The notes under the pieces were generated by a model. That model ran no database searches, was not told where the DNA came from, and saw nothing but the letters and a program-made list of their open reading frames with translations. Made by a program: the position numbers and the translations under genes. Of a stretch of DNA of 64,000 bases, positions 37,405-46,127 are shown one piece after another. Within the stretch, counting starts at the first letter, position 1, and every line of letters begins with the position of its first letter. Origin of the DNA: Brevibacterium siliguriense (GTDB taxonomy: Bacteria; Actinomycetota; Actinomycetes; Actinomycetales; Brevibacteriaceae); assembly GCF_900105315.1 (NCBI RefSeq), contig NZ_LT629766.1:2418001-2482000 (forward strand), given 5' to 3'.

Positions 37405-40068
37405 GTGAGTCACTCAAACGAATCCCTCCTGCTCATCGACGGACACTCCCTGGCCTACCGGGCTTTCCACGCCCTGCCGGTCGAGAACTTCTCCACCAGC
37501 ACCGGCCAGACGACGAATGCCATATACGGCTTCATCTCCATGCTCATCAACGTCCTGCGCGACGAAGAGCCCAGCCATGCGGCCGTGGCCTTCGACCTCG
37601 GACGCCAGACCTTCCGCCTCGAGGAATACCCCGAGTACAAGGCCGGTCGGGCGAAGACTCCGCCCGAGTTCCATCCGCAGATCGACCTCATCAAGGACAT
37701 CGTCACGGCGATGGGCATCCGGGTCGTGACGAAGGAGGGTTTCGAGGCCGACGACGCCCTGGCAACGATGGCGAGGATGGGCACCGAGGCCGGAGTCGCC
37801 GTCGAGGTGATGAGCGGTGACAAGGATTCGTTCCAGCTCGCATCCGACCGAGTGACGATCCTCTACCCGAAGCGCGGGGTCAGCGACCTCAATCGGATGA
37901 CTCCTTCCGCTGTCGAGGAGAAGTATGGGGTCAGCCCCGCGAACTACAGGGGACTGGCCGCGCTCGTCGGTGAGAAGGCTGACAATCTGCCCGGCGTGCC
38001 GGGAGTCGGTGACAAGACCGCCGCCAAATGGCTCACTGCCCATGGAGACCTGCCCGGAGTGCTGGAGAACGCAGATTCCATCGGCGGCAAGGTCGGCGAG
38101 AAGCTGCGCGATCATGTCACCGAGGTGGAGCGGAACTACCGACTCAACCGCCTCCTCGACGACGTCGATCTGGGGTTGGAGTTCGATGACCTGGCCTGGG
38201 GCGAAGGCGACCCGGCCGAACTGTCGAGCCTGTTCGATCAGCTCGAATTCCAAGCCCTCGGCAAGCGTCTGGCCGCGATCTTCCCCGAAGCGGGGACCGA
38301 AGCCGAGCCGGCACCGGCGCGGGAGACGAACATCGAGGCCGTCGACATCGACGCTCTGCTGACGAAGATTGCCGGCCATGATGTGCTGGCGCTCGATTCC
38401 GACGCCTCCTTCGAGCTCGGCCATGGTCAGGCACGCACCCTCGCAGTCTCCGCCGAACCCGGGCAGGCATGGGTCGTCGACCTCGCCGAGGCGGGGCAGA
38501 AGGAGATCGGCAAGCTCGGTTCCGCGCTGGGCGGACATTCGCTCATCCTCCACAGCTCGAAGCTGCAGATCAAAGCTTGGGAGTCGATGGGACTGTCCGT
38601 GACCGATATCGCCGGGGACACGGCTCTCGCCGCCTACCTGCTCGTTCCCGACGCCCGCTCCTACGAACTCGGGCAGATCGCCTCCGACCGAGCGGGAATC
38701 GACCTCAGCGAACCCGAATCCGATTCCGGGCAGCTCGCCCTCGACCTCGACTCGGATGCCGCGGTGACCACTCACGGCCAACGCGCCGCCGCCCTGCTCG
38801 AAGTCCACGAGGTGCTCGCGAAGGCGCTCGACGACGCGAACATGACGCAGGTGTACCGCGATATCGAACTGCCGCTCGTGCCCGTGCTCGCGCGCATGGA
38901 ATCGACCGGAATCGCCGTCGACGAGGCCGGACTGTCGAATCTCATCGAGGAATTCACGAAACAGGCCGAAGCCAGTGCACAAGAGGCCTACAATGCGATC
39001 GGCCACGAGGTGAACCTCGGTTCCCCCAAGCAGCTGCAGACCGTGCTCTTCGACGAACTCGATATGCCCAAGACCAAGCGGACGAAGACCGGCTATACGA
39101 CGGATGCCGAAGCCCTGGCCGAACTGTTCGTCAAGACCGAACACCCCTTCCTCCAGCACCTGCTGGCCTACCGGGATTCGACGAAGCTCAAGCAGACCGT
39201 CGTCGGACTGCTCAAAACCGTTGCCGACGACGGCCGCATCCACACCACGTACCAGCAGACCGTGGCCGCCACCGGACGGCTCTCGTCGTTGGACCCGAAC
39301 CTGCAGAACATCCCGGTGCGGACGGAATCGGGCCGACGCATCCGCGACATTTTCATCGCCGACCCCGAGGTGTCGGACGGGACTCTGCTCACCGCCGACT
39401 ATTCCCAGATCGAAATGCGGATCATGGCACACCTGTCCGGCGACGCCGCGCTCATCCAGGCGTTCAAGGACGGCGAGGACCTCCACTCCTATGTCGGCTC
39501 GAAGGTTTTCGGGGTCGGCATCGACGAGGTGGACTCCGAGATGCGGTCGAAGGTCAAAGCCATGTCCTACGGGCTGGTCTACGGACTCTCCGCCTACGGG
39601 CTCTCACGGCAGCTGGCGATCGGTGTCGACGAGGCCAAGGGACTGATGGACCAGTACTTCGAGCGCTTCGGAGCCGTCAAGGACTACCTCGACGACATCG
39701 TCGAGCAGGCCCGCGCGAAGGGCTTCACGGAGACCATCATGGGCCGCCGCCGCTATCTGCCGGCGCTGCACAGCGACCGCCGACAGCTGCGGGACATGGC
39801 CGAACGCGCCGCACTCAACGCACCGATCCAGGGTTCGGCCGCCGACATCATGAAGATCGCCATGCTCAAGGTCGCCGATCGGCTGCAGGGTCTGCAGTCG
39901 CCGATGCTGCTGCAAGTCCATGACGAGATCATCGTCGACGTCCGTCCCGACGAGATCGATGAGGTGAAGACGATCGTCACAGAGGAGATGGGTTCGGCAT
40001 TCGAACTCGATGTGCCCCTGGACGTCAACGTCGGCACCGGCCGTTCCTGGCATGCCGCCGCTCACTGA
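37405..40068 (+). CDS. polA: DNA polymerase I (proofreading domain degenerate)
   Basis: Fills gaps after excision repair and removes RNA primers. The GTG at 37405 gives 887 residues starting VSHSNESLLLIDGHSLAYRA. The 5'-3' exonuclease domain (about 8-300) keeps AVAFDLGRQTFR, DDALATMAR and GVPGVGDKTAAKW. The 3'-5' exonuclease fold (about 315-490) has lost the catalytic acids: the DTE site reads DSD, and neither later Asp can be found. The polymerase domain (about 500-887) is intact, with TADYSQIEMRIMAHL, RRRYLPALHSDRRQLRDMAE and LLQVHDEIIVD. Loss of proofreading is usual in actinobacterial PolA. It lies a few kb from uvrB and uvrA. Confidence 0.97.
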   Translation: MSHSNESLLLIDGHSLAYRAFHALPVENFSTSTGQTTNAIYGFISMLINVLRDEEPSHAAVAFDLGRQTFRLEEYPEYKAGRAKTPPEFHPQIDLIKDIVTAMGIRVVTKEGFEADDALATMARMGTEAGVAVEVMSGDKDSFQLASDRVTILYPKRGVSDLNRMTPSAVEEKYGVSPANYRGLAALVGEKADNLPGVPGVGDKTAAKWLTAHGDLPGVLENADSIGGKVGEKLRDHVTEVERNYRLNRLLDDVDLGLEFDDLAWGEGDPAELSSLFDQLEFQALGKRLAAIFPEAGTEAEPAPARETNIEAVDIDALLTKIAGHDVLALDSDASFELGHGQARTLAVSAEPGQAWVVDLAEAGQKEIGKLGSALGGHSLILHSSKLQIKAWESMGLSVTDIAGDTALAAYLLVPDARSYELGQIASDRAGIDLSEPESDSGQLALDLDSDAAVTTHGQRAAALLEVHEVLAKALDDANMTQVYRDIELPLVPVLARMESTGIAVDEAGLSNLIEEFTKQAEASAQEAYNAIGHEVNLGSPKQLQTVLFDELDMPKTKRTKTGYTTDAEALAELFVKTEHPFLQHLLAYRDSTKLKQTVVGLLKTVADDGRIHTTYQQTVAATGRLSSLDPNLQNIPVRTESGRRIRDIFIADPEVSDGTLLTADYSQIEMRIMAHLSGDAALIQAFKDGEDLHSYVGSKVFGVGIDEVDSEMRSKVKAMSYGLVYGLSAYGLSRQLAIGVDEAKGLMDQYFERFGAVKDYLDDIVEQARAKGFTETIMGRRRYLPALHSDRRQLRDMAERAALNAPIQGSAADIMKIAMLKVADRLQGLQSPMLLQVHDEIIVDVRPDEIDEVKTIVTEEMGSAFELDVPLDVNVGTGRSWHAAAH

Positions 40069-40110
40069 GTGGATTGCACAGCGATAGGCGAAAGCTCCGC
40101 GCGTTTCACC

Positions 40111-40116
40111 TAGGCT
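40111..40116 (+). promoter_or_regulatory. -10 element ahead of the gene at 40123
   Basis: TAGGCT begins 12 nt before the ATG at 40123, the same spacing as for other leaderless genes here. This suggests that the shortened gene is still transcribed. Confidence 0.5.
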
Positions 40117-40122
40117 GACGGC

Positions 40123-40443
40123 ATGGCGACCGAAACCGAAGATGCACGCGAGCTGGAGAACTTCGCGACAGCCGGCAGGTGGATCTGTTCCCCGTTGTGC
40201 ACGATCGACGATTCCCAGTGGGATGCGCCGGGGCTGAGTGGATGGGATGTCCGGAGCCTCGTCGGCCACGGCATCGACATCGCCGCTGCGATCGGAGTCG
40301 GGCCCGCAGTTTCCGACCCCGCGCTGCGGGACACATCGGAGATCGCCGTCGGACTCGCGGTCAGGGGAGGGACAGGCAGCCGTGCCCCCGCCGCACTGAC
40401 GGGGCGCGGGGGACCGGCAGGTGACTTCAGCGTGCTCGGCTGA
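40123..40443 (+). CDS. Shortened MDMPI/DinB-like protein (possible gene remnant)
   Basis: 106 residues that look like the two ends of a mycothiol-dependent maleylpyruvate isomerase-type (TIGR03083) protein joined together. The start, DDSQWDAPGLSGWDVRSLVGH, resembles the N-terminal motif ending in the first metal His. The next residues, GIDIAAAIGVGPAVSD and ALTGRGGPAGDFSVL, resemble the C-terminal part that follows a later conserved His. Family members are usually near 200 residues, so about 90 central residues, including at least one metal ligand, appear to be missing in frame. It has a leaderless-type promoter and is convergent with the methyltransferase 8 nt away. Family assignment is from memory and moderate. 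Confidence 0.5.
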   Translation: MATETEDARELENFATAGRWICSPLCTIDDSQWDAPGLSGWDVRSLVGHGIDIAAAIGVGPAVSDPALRDTSEIAVGLAVRGGTGSRAPAALTGRGGPAGDFSVLG

Positions 40444-40451
40444 GCCGCGTA

Positions 40452-41291
40452 TCAGCCCTTGTGCAGGGTGGTGGAGAAGATCACGGTACCGGGCATGAGC
40501 GCTCCGCGCAGCGGCGACCAGCCTCCCCACGCTGTCCGATTCTCTTCGGGCCATTCGGGTTCGGTCACCGAATCGATTGTGAAGCCGGCATCGACGAGGA
40601 GACTGACCCAATCGCTCATCGTCCGGTGGTGCTCCGCGTAGACCGGCTGACCGTCAGAAGACAGTTCGACGTACGGGGTGCGGTCGAAATACGAGTATTC
40701 GACGGTCAGGCCGGCCTCGCCGGGAACGTCGGGGAACATCCATCGCATCGGGTGAGTCGTCGAGAAGACCCACTGCCCGCCGCTGCGCAGGACTCGGGCC
40801 ACCTCGGCGAAGACGACCTCGGCGTCCTTGACGAAGGGCAGGGCGCCATAGGAGGAGAACGCTCCGTCGAAGCTGTTCGACGCGAACGGCAGCTGCCGGG
40901 CATCGGCGAGGAGGAACGTCGGGGGAGTCGCCTCGGTGCTCAGGGGATGCTCGCGCTGCAGACGCGACGCCTGCTCGAGCATTCCGGCGGAGACATCGAC
41001 GCCCGTGGTGATCGCTCCCTGTTCGGCCAGCCACCGGGAGCACTGGCCGGCACCGCAGCCGACCTCGAGCACCTGCTTCCGGTCGACGTCACCGAGGAGC
41101 CGCACATCGGATTCGTGAATTCCTTCGGGACACCAGATGAAATCCGAAGCGCCGAGGAACGTGCCGTGTTCGGCCAGATACTCCTCTGCAGAGTTGTCCC
41201 AGTAGCTGCGATTGGCCCGGACTGAAGCCTCTTCGTCGATCGGGAGATAGCCACCGCTGATGACCTCGGCTCCGTCAGTTCCTTCGCTCAT
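40452..41291 (-). CDS. Class I SAM-dependent methyltransferase
   Basis: Transfers a methyl group from SAM; substrate unknown. The 279-residue protein has motif I VLEVGCGAGQCSRWLAEQGA (about 74-93), GVDVSAGMLEQA as the acidic post-I loop, LLADARQLPFASNSFDGAFS, and VLRSGGQWVFSTTHP. It resembles the methyltransferase type 11 proteins of actinobacteria. GGAGG lies 5 nt before the ATG on the - strand. It is divergent from rpsA, sharing a 206-nt intergenic region. Confidence 0.87.
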   Translation of the reverse strand: MSEGTDGAEVISGGYLPIDEEASVRANRSYWDNSAEEYLAEHGTFLGASDFIWCPEGIHESDVRLLGDVDRKQVLEVGCGAGQCSRWLAEQGAITTGVDVSAGMLEQASRLQREHPLSTEATPPTFLLADARQLPFASNSFDGAFSSYGALPFVKDAEVVFAEVARVLRSGGQWVFSTTHPMRWMFPDVPGEAGLTVEYSYFDRTPYVELSSDGQPVYAEHHRTMSDWVSLLVDAGFTIDSVTEPEWPEENRTAWGGWSPLRGALMPGTVIFSTTLHKG

Positions 41292-41363
41292 GGTTCCTCC
41301 GTGGCCCCAGGTGGTGATGATTCGACTCTTCGGCGTGCATTCACGCCCAAGAAGGTGCTAGCA

Positions 41364-41393
41364 TTGACAACCGTATGCGCCTGTGCATACAAG
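41364..41393 (+). promoter_or_regulatory. rpsA promoter
   Basis: A consensus -35 TTGACA (41364-41369) is followed after 18 nt by TACAAG (41388-41393). This is the only perfect -35 hexamer I noticed, fitting a highly expressed ribosomal gene. The leader would be about 95-100 nt. Confidence 0.6.
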
Positions 41394-41497
41394 TCCAAAT
41401 TCGCAATCGAGACCGGATTCGGTTCTTGCGGCAACTTTCCCGACCTGCCGCCAGGGTACCGGATCTGGACCAATATTCCATCGGAGTCCCTACCTAT

Positions 41498-42982
41498 ATG
41501 ACCACCACCACGCCGGAATCGGTGCAGCCGAAGCAGGTCGCTGTCAACGACATCGGAACCGCTGAGGATTTCCTCGCCGCCGTCGATGAGACCATCAAGT
41601 ACTTCAACGATGGCGACATCGTTGAGGGCGAAGTCGTCAAGGTCGACCGTGACGAAGTCCTCGTCGACATCGGATACAAGACGGAAGGCGTCATCCTCGC
41701 ACGTGAGCTTTCCATCAAGCACGATGTCGATCCCGGCGAAGTCGTCGAGGTCGGGGACGAAATCGAAGCCCTCGTTCTTCAGAAGGAAGACAAAGAGGGT
41801 CGTCTCATGCTGTCGAAGAAGCGTGCTCAGTACGAGCGCGCCTGGGGCGACATCGAGAAGATCAAGGAAGACGACGGCGTTGTCACCGGCACCGTCATCG
41901 AGGTCGTCAAGGGCGGCCTGATCGTCGACATCGGACTGCGCGGCTTCCTGCCCGCCTCCCTGGTCGAGATGCGTCGCGTCCGCGATCTCGCTCCCTACAT
42001 CGGCCAGCAGGTCGAAGCCAAGATCATCGAGCTCGACAAGAACCGCAACAACGTGGTCCTGTCGCGCCGTGCCTGGCTCGAGCAGACCCAGTCGGCCGTC
42101 CGTCACGACTTCCTGCAGACCCTGCAGAAGGGCCAGGTCCGTCCTGGTGTCGTGTCCTCCATCGTCAACTTCGGTGCGTTCGTCGACCTCGGTGGTGTCG
42201 ACGGACTCGTCCACGTCTCCGAACTGTCCTGGAAGCACATCGATCACCCGGGTGAGGTCGTCACCGTTGGTGACGAGGTCACCGTCGAGGTCCTCGATGT
42301 CGACATGGACCGTGAGCGCGTTTCGCTGTCGCTCAAGGCCACCCAGGAAGATCCTTGGCAGCACTTCGCTCGCACGCACGTCATCGGACAGATCGTGCCG
42401 GGCAAGGTCACCAAGCTCGTTCCGTTCGGTGCATTCGTGCGCGTCGAAGACGGCATCGAAGGCCTCGTCCACATCTCCGAGCTGGCCGTGCGCCACGTGG
42501 ATCTGCCCGAGCAGGTCGTCTCGGTCGACGAGACCATCTACGTCAAGGTCATCGACATCGACCTCGAACGCCGCCGCATCTCGCTGTCGCTGAAGCAGGC
42601 GAACGAAGGCGTCGACCCCGAGGCCGAAGAGTTCCTCGACCCGGCTCTCTACGGCATGCCGCAGGAGTACGACGAGGACGGCAACTACAAGTACCCCGAG
42701 GGCTTCGACCCCGAGACCAACGAATGGGTCGAGGGCTACGAGGCTCAGCGCGAAACCTGGGAGCAGCAGTACGCCGCCGCTCAGGAACGCTGGGAAGAGC
42801 ACAAGAAGCAGGTCGCCAAGGCCATCGCAGCGGACGCCGAGGCTTCCGCAGCCGATGCCGTCGGTTCTGCCGACGCCGCTCCGGCCACCGGATCGTTCTC
42901 CTCCGAAGAGGCGAGCGACGAGGGCACCCTGGCCAGCGACGAAGCTCTCGCAGCCCTGCGTGAGAAGCTTGCAGGCAGCTGA
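41498..42982 (+). CDS. rpsA: 30S ribosomal protein S1
   Basis: Binds mRNA on the 30S subunit and helps initiate translation. The 494-residue protein has four S1 (OB-fold) repeats of about 70 residues between roughly 37 and 370; the last two are the best conserved ([20 protein letters not shown] and [20 protein letters not shown]). The C-terminal 120 residues are acidic and Ala-rich, as in other actinobacteria, which have four rather than six repeats. Start ATG 41498 has GGAG 11 nt upstream. Upstream in-frame codons belong to the leader. Confidence 0.97.
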   Translation: MTTTTPESVQPKQVAVNDIGTAEDFLAAVDETIKYFNDGDIVEGEVVKVDRDEVLVDIGYKTEGVILARELSIKHDVDPGEVVEVGDEIEALVLQKEDKEGRLMLSKKRAQYERAWGDIEKIKEDDGVVTGTVIEVVKGGLIVDIGLRGFLPASLVEMRRVRDLAPYIGQQVEAKIIELDKNRNNVVLSRRAWLEQTQSAVRHDFLQTLQKGQVRPGVVSSIVNFGAFVDLGGVDGLVHVSELSWKHIDHPGEVVTVGDEVTVEVLDVDMDRERVSLSLKATQEDPWQHFARTHVIGQIVPGKVTKLVPFGAFVRVEDGIEGLVHISELAVRHVDLPEQVVSVDETIYVKVIDIDLERRRISLSLKQANEGVDPEAEEFLDPALYGMPQEYDEDGNYKYPEGFDPETNEWVEGYEAQRETWEQQYAAAQERWEEHKKQVAKAIAADAEASAADAVGSADAAPATGSFSSEEASDEGTLASDEALAALREKLAGS

Positions 42983-42997
42983 TAGCAGCCACCACTT

Positions 42998-43028
42998 GGG
43001 CTCCCGGTCGGAAGGCCGGGAGCCCTTT
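42998..43028 (+). terminator. rpsA terminator
   Basis: A perfect 10-bp stem (GGGCTCCCGG, then CCGGGAGCCC) with an 8-nt loop and a TTTG tail, 15 nt past the rpsA stop. The next gene's predicted GTG starts right at its 3' edge. Confidence 0.85.
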
Positions 43029-44852
43029 GTGTATGCCCCCACGCCTCGAGCGTGCCTGCGCCCCTGGCTGTGGTACACCGTCATCCTCTGCGTCGGCAGC
43101 CTGACCGTCTTCGGCTCCGTCGCCGCGGACCCGGGCGGCAGCGTCGTCGCCTCGAACGACGACACGTCCCTGTTCATCTGGTGGCTCGGACACGGCGCTC
43201 AAGTGCTCGCCGAGGCCCTCGGGTTCGGGCCGGGACAGACGGGCAGCCTGCTGTTTACGGAATCGATGAACACCCTCGGCGGGGGAGTCAACGGCGCGTG
43301 GAACACCTCTCTGGCCGGCTTCGCGATCCTGCTTGCTCCCGTGACCTGGTTGGCAGGACCCATTGTGAGCTACAACCTGCTCATCCTCGCCTTCCCGGTG
43401 TTGGGCAGCCTCGCCACGGCGGTGCTGTTCCGCCGCTTCCTCGACCGTGTGCCCGCATTCATCGCCGCCGGCGGGGTAGGCTTCTCCAGCTATGTCATCG
43501 CCCAACTCGGCGGACACCCGAACCTCGGCTATATCGTCACCCCGCCGCTGACCGCCTGGGTGATCCTCGCTCTCCTCGACCTCGGACGGACCACGACCCC
43601 ACACGGCCGCTCACTGCTGCGCCGCCGCCGGCTCTGGCTGCTCGGCGGAGGTTTCGGGGTCCTCCTCGGCTTCCAGTTCTACGTCTCCACCGAAGTCCTG
43701 GCCGGAACATTCCTCGCCGCACTGTGCTTTCTGGCAAGCCTCGCCGTCTTCGGCCGACGCCTCTTCGGCGCTCGGCCCTGGCTGGCTCTCGGTCTCGGCT
43801 CCGCCATCGCCGGGATCATCGCACTCCTGTGCGCGATCCCGCTGCTGGTGACGATGACCGGCCCGAACGCCCCCTCCGGCGCCATCCGCCCGCACGGAGT
43901 GTGGAACACGGACCTGCTCGACCCGTTCCTGCCCGCGGCCCCGGCCTGGCTGAGCTTCGGAGTGTCCCCGCTGCCACGGATCATGGACATCGACCCCGCC
44001 GAACTCGGAGCCTACGTCGGCGCACCCGCCCTCGCGGCGGCCGTGCTCATCGTCATCGGCCTCGGACGCCGATCCGCGCACGCAGCTCCGGTGCGCATCG
44101 CAGGCGCGACCGGTCTCCTCGTCTTCCTGCTGGCGCTGGGGTCCCCGGTCCTCCTGGGCGGTCGCGTATTCGTCGATACCGGCCCGTTCGCCCTCATCGA
44201 AGCGATTCCCGTACTCAACAACATCCTGCCCATGCGCCTCGTCCTCCACACGACGATCGCGTTGTTCGCGGTACTGGGAATCGGCGTCCAATGGGCACTG
44301 AAGCACCGCAGGCTGCGGCGCGCCCGCGCCCTCCTCATCCTGCTCGTCCTCGCCGCCGTGGCCGTCATCCCCGGTCCGCAGACCGCACACGAAGTCACCG
44401 TTCCCGCCTTCTATACCGAATCCATCGCCGAGGTGGTCCCCGCCGGATCCGTCGTCAAGACCTTTCCCCGCCCGCTGGCATGGGCCGAGCCCCACGCCGA
44501 CGAAGCCATGGTGTGGCAGTCGGTCAGCGGATTCCGCTATCGAGAGACCGGCGGCTATTTCATCGGGTCGAGCCCGGAATCGCCGGTGACCTATTCCGCT
44601 CCCGAGGACGCCCTCGACGAACTGCTGCACGGGTCCGTCTTCGACGGGGAGCCCATGCCGGACGCCGACAGTCCGGAAGTCGCCTCGGCGATCGCCGATC
44701 TGCGGGAATCCGGAGTCGACTTCATCGTCCTCGCCCCCGAAGCGCCGCTTCTGCCGGGAGGCGAGGGAGAGTACGCGGAATTCCTCGATACCGCCGTCGG
44801 CGATCCGATATTCACCGACGAGGGAGTGCGGGTCTACCGACTGGATCAGTAG
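43029..44852 (+). CDS. Large polytopic membrane protein, GT-C glycosyltransferase-like
   Basis: Not identified to function. The 607 residues contain about ten to twelve membrane segments in the first 480, then a soluble, probably extracytoplasmic domain of about 130 residues. The first loop carries SNDDTSLFIWWLGHG, with paired Asp as in GT-C enzymes, and the phrases AWNTSLAGFAILLAPVTWLA and FQFYVSTEVLAGTFLAAL recur in a family of actinobacterial membrane proteins annotated as glycosyltransferase-like. The start is uncertain: the GTG at 43029 lies in the tail of the rpsA terminator with no ribosome binding site. It shares its stop codon with the coaE promoter. Confidence 0.7.
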   Translation: MYAPTPRACLRPWLWYTVILCVGSLTVFGSVAADPGGSVVASNDDTSLFIWWLGHGAQVLAEALGFGPGQTGSLLFTESMNTLGGGVNGAWNTSLAGFAILLAPVTWLAGPIVSYNLLILAFPVLGSLATAVLFRRFLDRVPAFIAAGGVGFSSYVIAQLGGHPNLGYIVTPPLTAWVILALLDLGRTTTPHGRSLLRRRRLWLLGGGFGVLLGFQFYVSTEVLAGTFLAALCFLASLAVFGRRLFGARPWLALGLGSAIAGIIALLCAIPLLVTMTGPNAPSGAIRPHGVWNTDLLDPFLPAAPAWLSFGVSPLPRIMDIDPAELGAYVGAPALAAAVLIVIGLGRRSAHAAPVRIAGATGLLVFLLALGSPVLLGGRVFVDTGPFALIEAIPVLNNILPMRLVLHTTIALFAVLGIGVQWALKHRRLRRARALLILLVLAAVAVIPGPQTAHEVTVPAFYTESIAEVVPAGSVVKTFPRPLAWAEPHADEAMVWQSVSGFRYRETGGYFIGSSPESPVTYSAPEDALDELLHGSVFDGEPMPDADSPEVASAIADLRESGVDFIVLAPEAPLLPGGEGEYAEFLDTAVGDPIFTDEGVRVYRLDQ

Positions 44853-44855
44853 GAT
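44850..44855 (+). promoter_or_regulatory. -10 element for leaderless coaE, overlapping a stop codon
   Basis: TAGGAT: its first three bases are the TAG stop of the upstream membrane protein gene. It begins 12 nt before the coaE ATG. Confidence 0.6.
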
Positions 44856-44861
44856 GAACCC

Positions 44862-46037
44862 ATGCTGAGAATCGGTCTCACCGGCGGAATCGGCGCCGGA
44901 AAGTCAACGGTGTCCGCAATGCTCGTCGAACACGGGGCAGTGCTCGTCGACGCAGACAAGATCGCCCGCGAAGTCGTCGAACCCGGACAGCCTCTGCTCG
45001 AGAGACTGGCAGAGGTCTTCGGGTCGCAGGTGCTGCACACCGACGGCTCGCTCGACCGAGCGGCGCTGGCGTCGGCAGCCTTCGTCGATTCCGAACACAC
45101 GGCACAGCTCAACGGGCTCATGCATCCGGCGATCCGCGACCGCACCGCTGAGCACTTCGCCGAGCATTCCGACACCGAGATCGTCGTCCACGACGTGCCG
45201 CTGCTCGTCGAGAACTCCATGACACCGGCCTACCACCTCAACCTCCTCGTCGACGTGCCCGCCGAGGTGCGGCTGCAGCGGCTCATGGACTCCCGCGGAA
45301 TGGACCGCGATGATGCCGCCGCACGGATCTCCCGCCAAGCCGATGACGAAACGCGACGAGCGGCCTGTGACGTCATCATCGACAACTCCGGTGAGGTGGA
45401 GGAGACGAAGGCCGCGGTCGCCCGTCTCATCGAATTGCGGATCCGTCCTTTCGCCGCCAATCTCGCGGCCGGGCAGCGAGCACCGAAGGCTGCCCTCGAA
45501 CTCATCGACCCCGCGGACGCGGACTGGGCAGGAGATGCACAGCGAGTGCTCGCAAAGCTGAGGCACGGCACCGGCGACGAGTTCGCCATCGAGCACATCG
45601 GCTCCACCTCGGTGCCGGGGCTGCCCGCCAAGGACGTCATCGACCTGCAGCTCCTCGTCCCCGACCTCACCGCAGCCCGGGAGCTGGTACCGCGCCTGGC
45701 CGAGCTCGGGTATCCCGGTGCAGAATTGAGCGACCACCTCGGTGAAGGCGGAACAGAGCCGAAATGGTTCCACGCGAACACAGACCCGGGTCGGGCAGTC
45801 AATCTTCATGTGCGCACGACGGATTCCGTCGGTGCGCGCTTCGCCCGCACATTCCGGGACCTGCTCACCGAGGACACAGGGGAGCGGGACCGCTACCTGC
45901 AGGTCAAGCGCGAACTCATGGCCGAAGCTGAGACGGCGGGCGGGACGAACGCAGAGTCGATACGAAAATATGCGGAGTCGAAGGAACCCTACTTCCTCGA
46001 GATGCGTCGCAGGCTCGTCCCCGACAGCTTCGACTGA
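44862..46037 (+). CDS. coaE: Dephospho-CoA kinase fused to a GrpB/UPF0157 domain
   Basis: The N-terminal domain (about 1-200) phosphorylates dephospho-CoA to CoA, the last step of CoA synthesis: P-loop GLTGGIGAGKST at 5-16, LVDADKIAREVV, and the VVHDVPLLVEN lid-base segment. The C-terminal domain (about 210-391) is a GrpB/UPF0157 nucleotidyltransferase-like fold with EHIGSTSVPGLPAKDVIDL, the characteristic GSTSVPGL motif. This fusion is typical of actinobacteria; the role of the second domain is not settled, although in mycobacteria it is reported to aid folding or regulation of the kinase. The start appears leaderless. Confidence 0.95.
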   Translation: MLRIGLTGGIGAGKSTVSAMLVEHGAVLVDADKIAREVVEPGQPLLERLAEVFGSQVLHTDGSLDRAALASAAFVDSEHTAQLNGLMHPAIRDRTAEHFAEHSDTEIVVHDVPLLVENSMTPAYHLNLLVDVPAEVRLQRLMDSRGMDRDDAAARISRQADDETRRAACDVIIDNSGEVEETKAAVARLIELRIRPFAANLAAGQRAPKAALELIDPADADWAGDAQRVLAKLRHGTGDEFAIEHIGSTSVPGLPAKDVIDLQLLVPDLTAARELVPRLAELGYPGAELSDHLGEGGTEPKWFHANTDPGRAVNLHVRTTDSVGARFARTFRDLLTEDTGERDRYLQVKRELMAEAETAGGTNAESIRKYAESKEPYFLEMRRRLVPDSFD

Positions 46038-46115
46038 CGCGGTGTCACACGGCTGCAGGCACGTCGCCGCCGATGTCGTACCGGCTCCGGCCTGCCCAAT
46101 GTCAGGGGCGGGGGC

Positions 46116-46121
46116 TAGGGT
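46116..46121 (+). promoter_or_regulatory. -10 element for leaderless uvrB
   Basis: TAGGGT begins 12 nt before the uvrB ATG. No ribosome binding site is seen in the spacer TGGACT. No LexA-type site (GAAC ... GTTC) was noticed in the 90-nt gap. Confidence 0.65.
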
Positions 46122-46127
46122 TGGACT

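Noticed and set aside
37414..39486. 690-codon open frame on the - strand opposite polA
   Set aside because: Antisense shadow of polA; no recognisable protein family.
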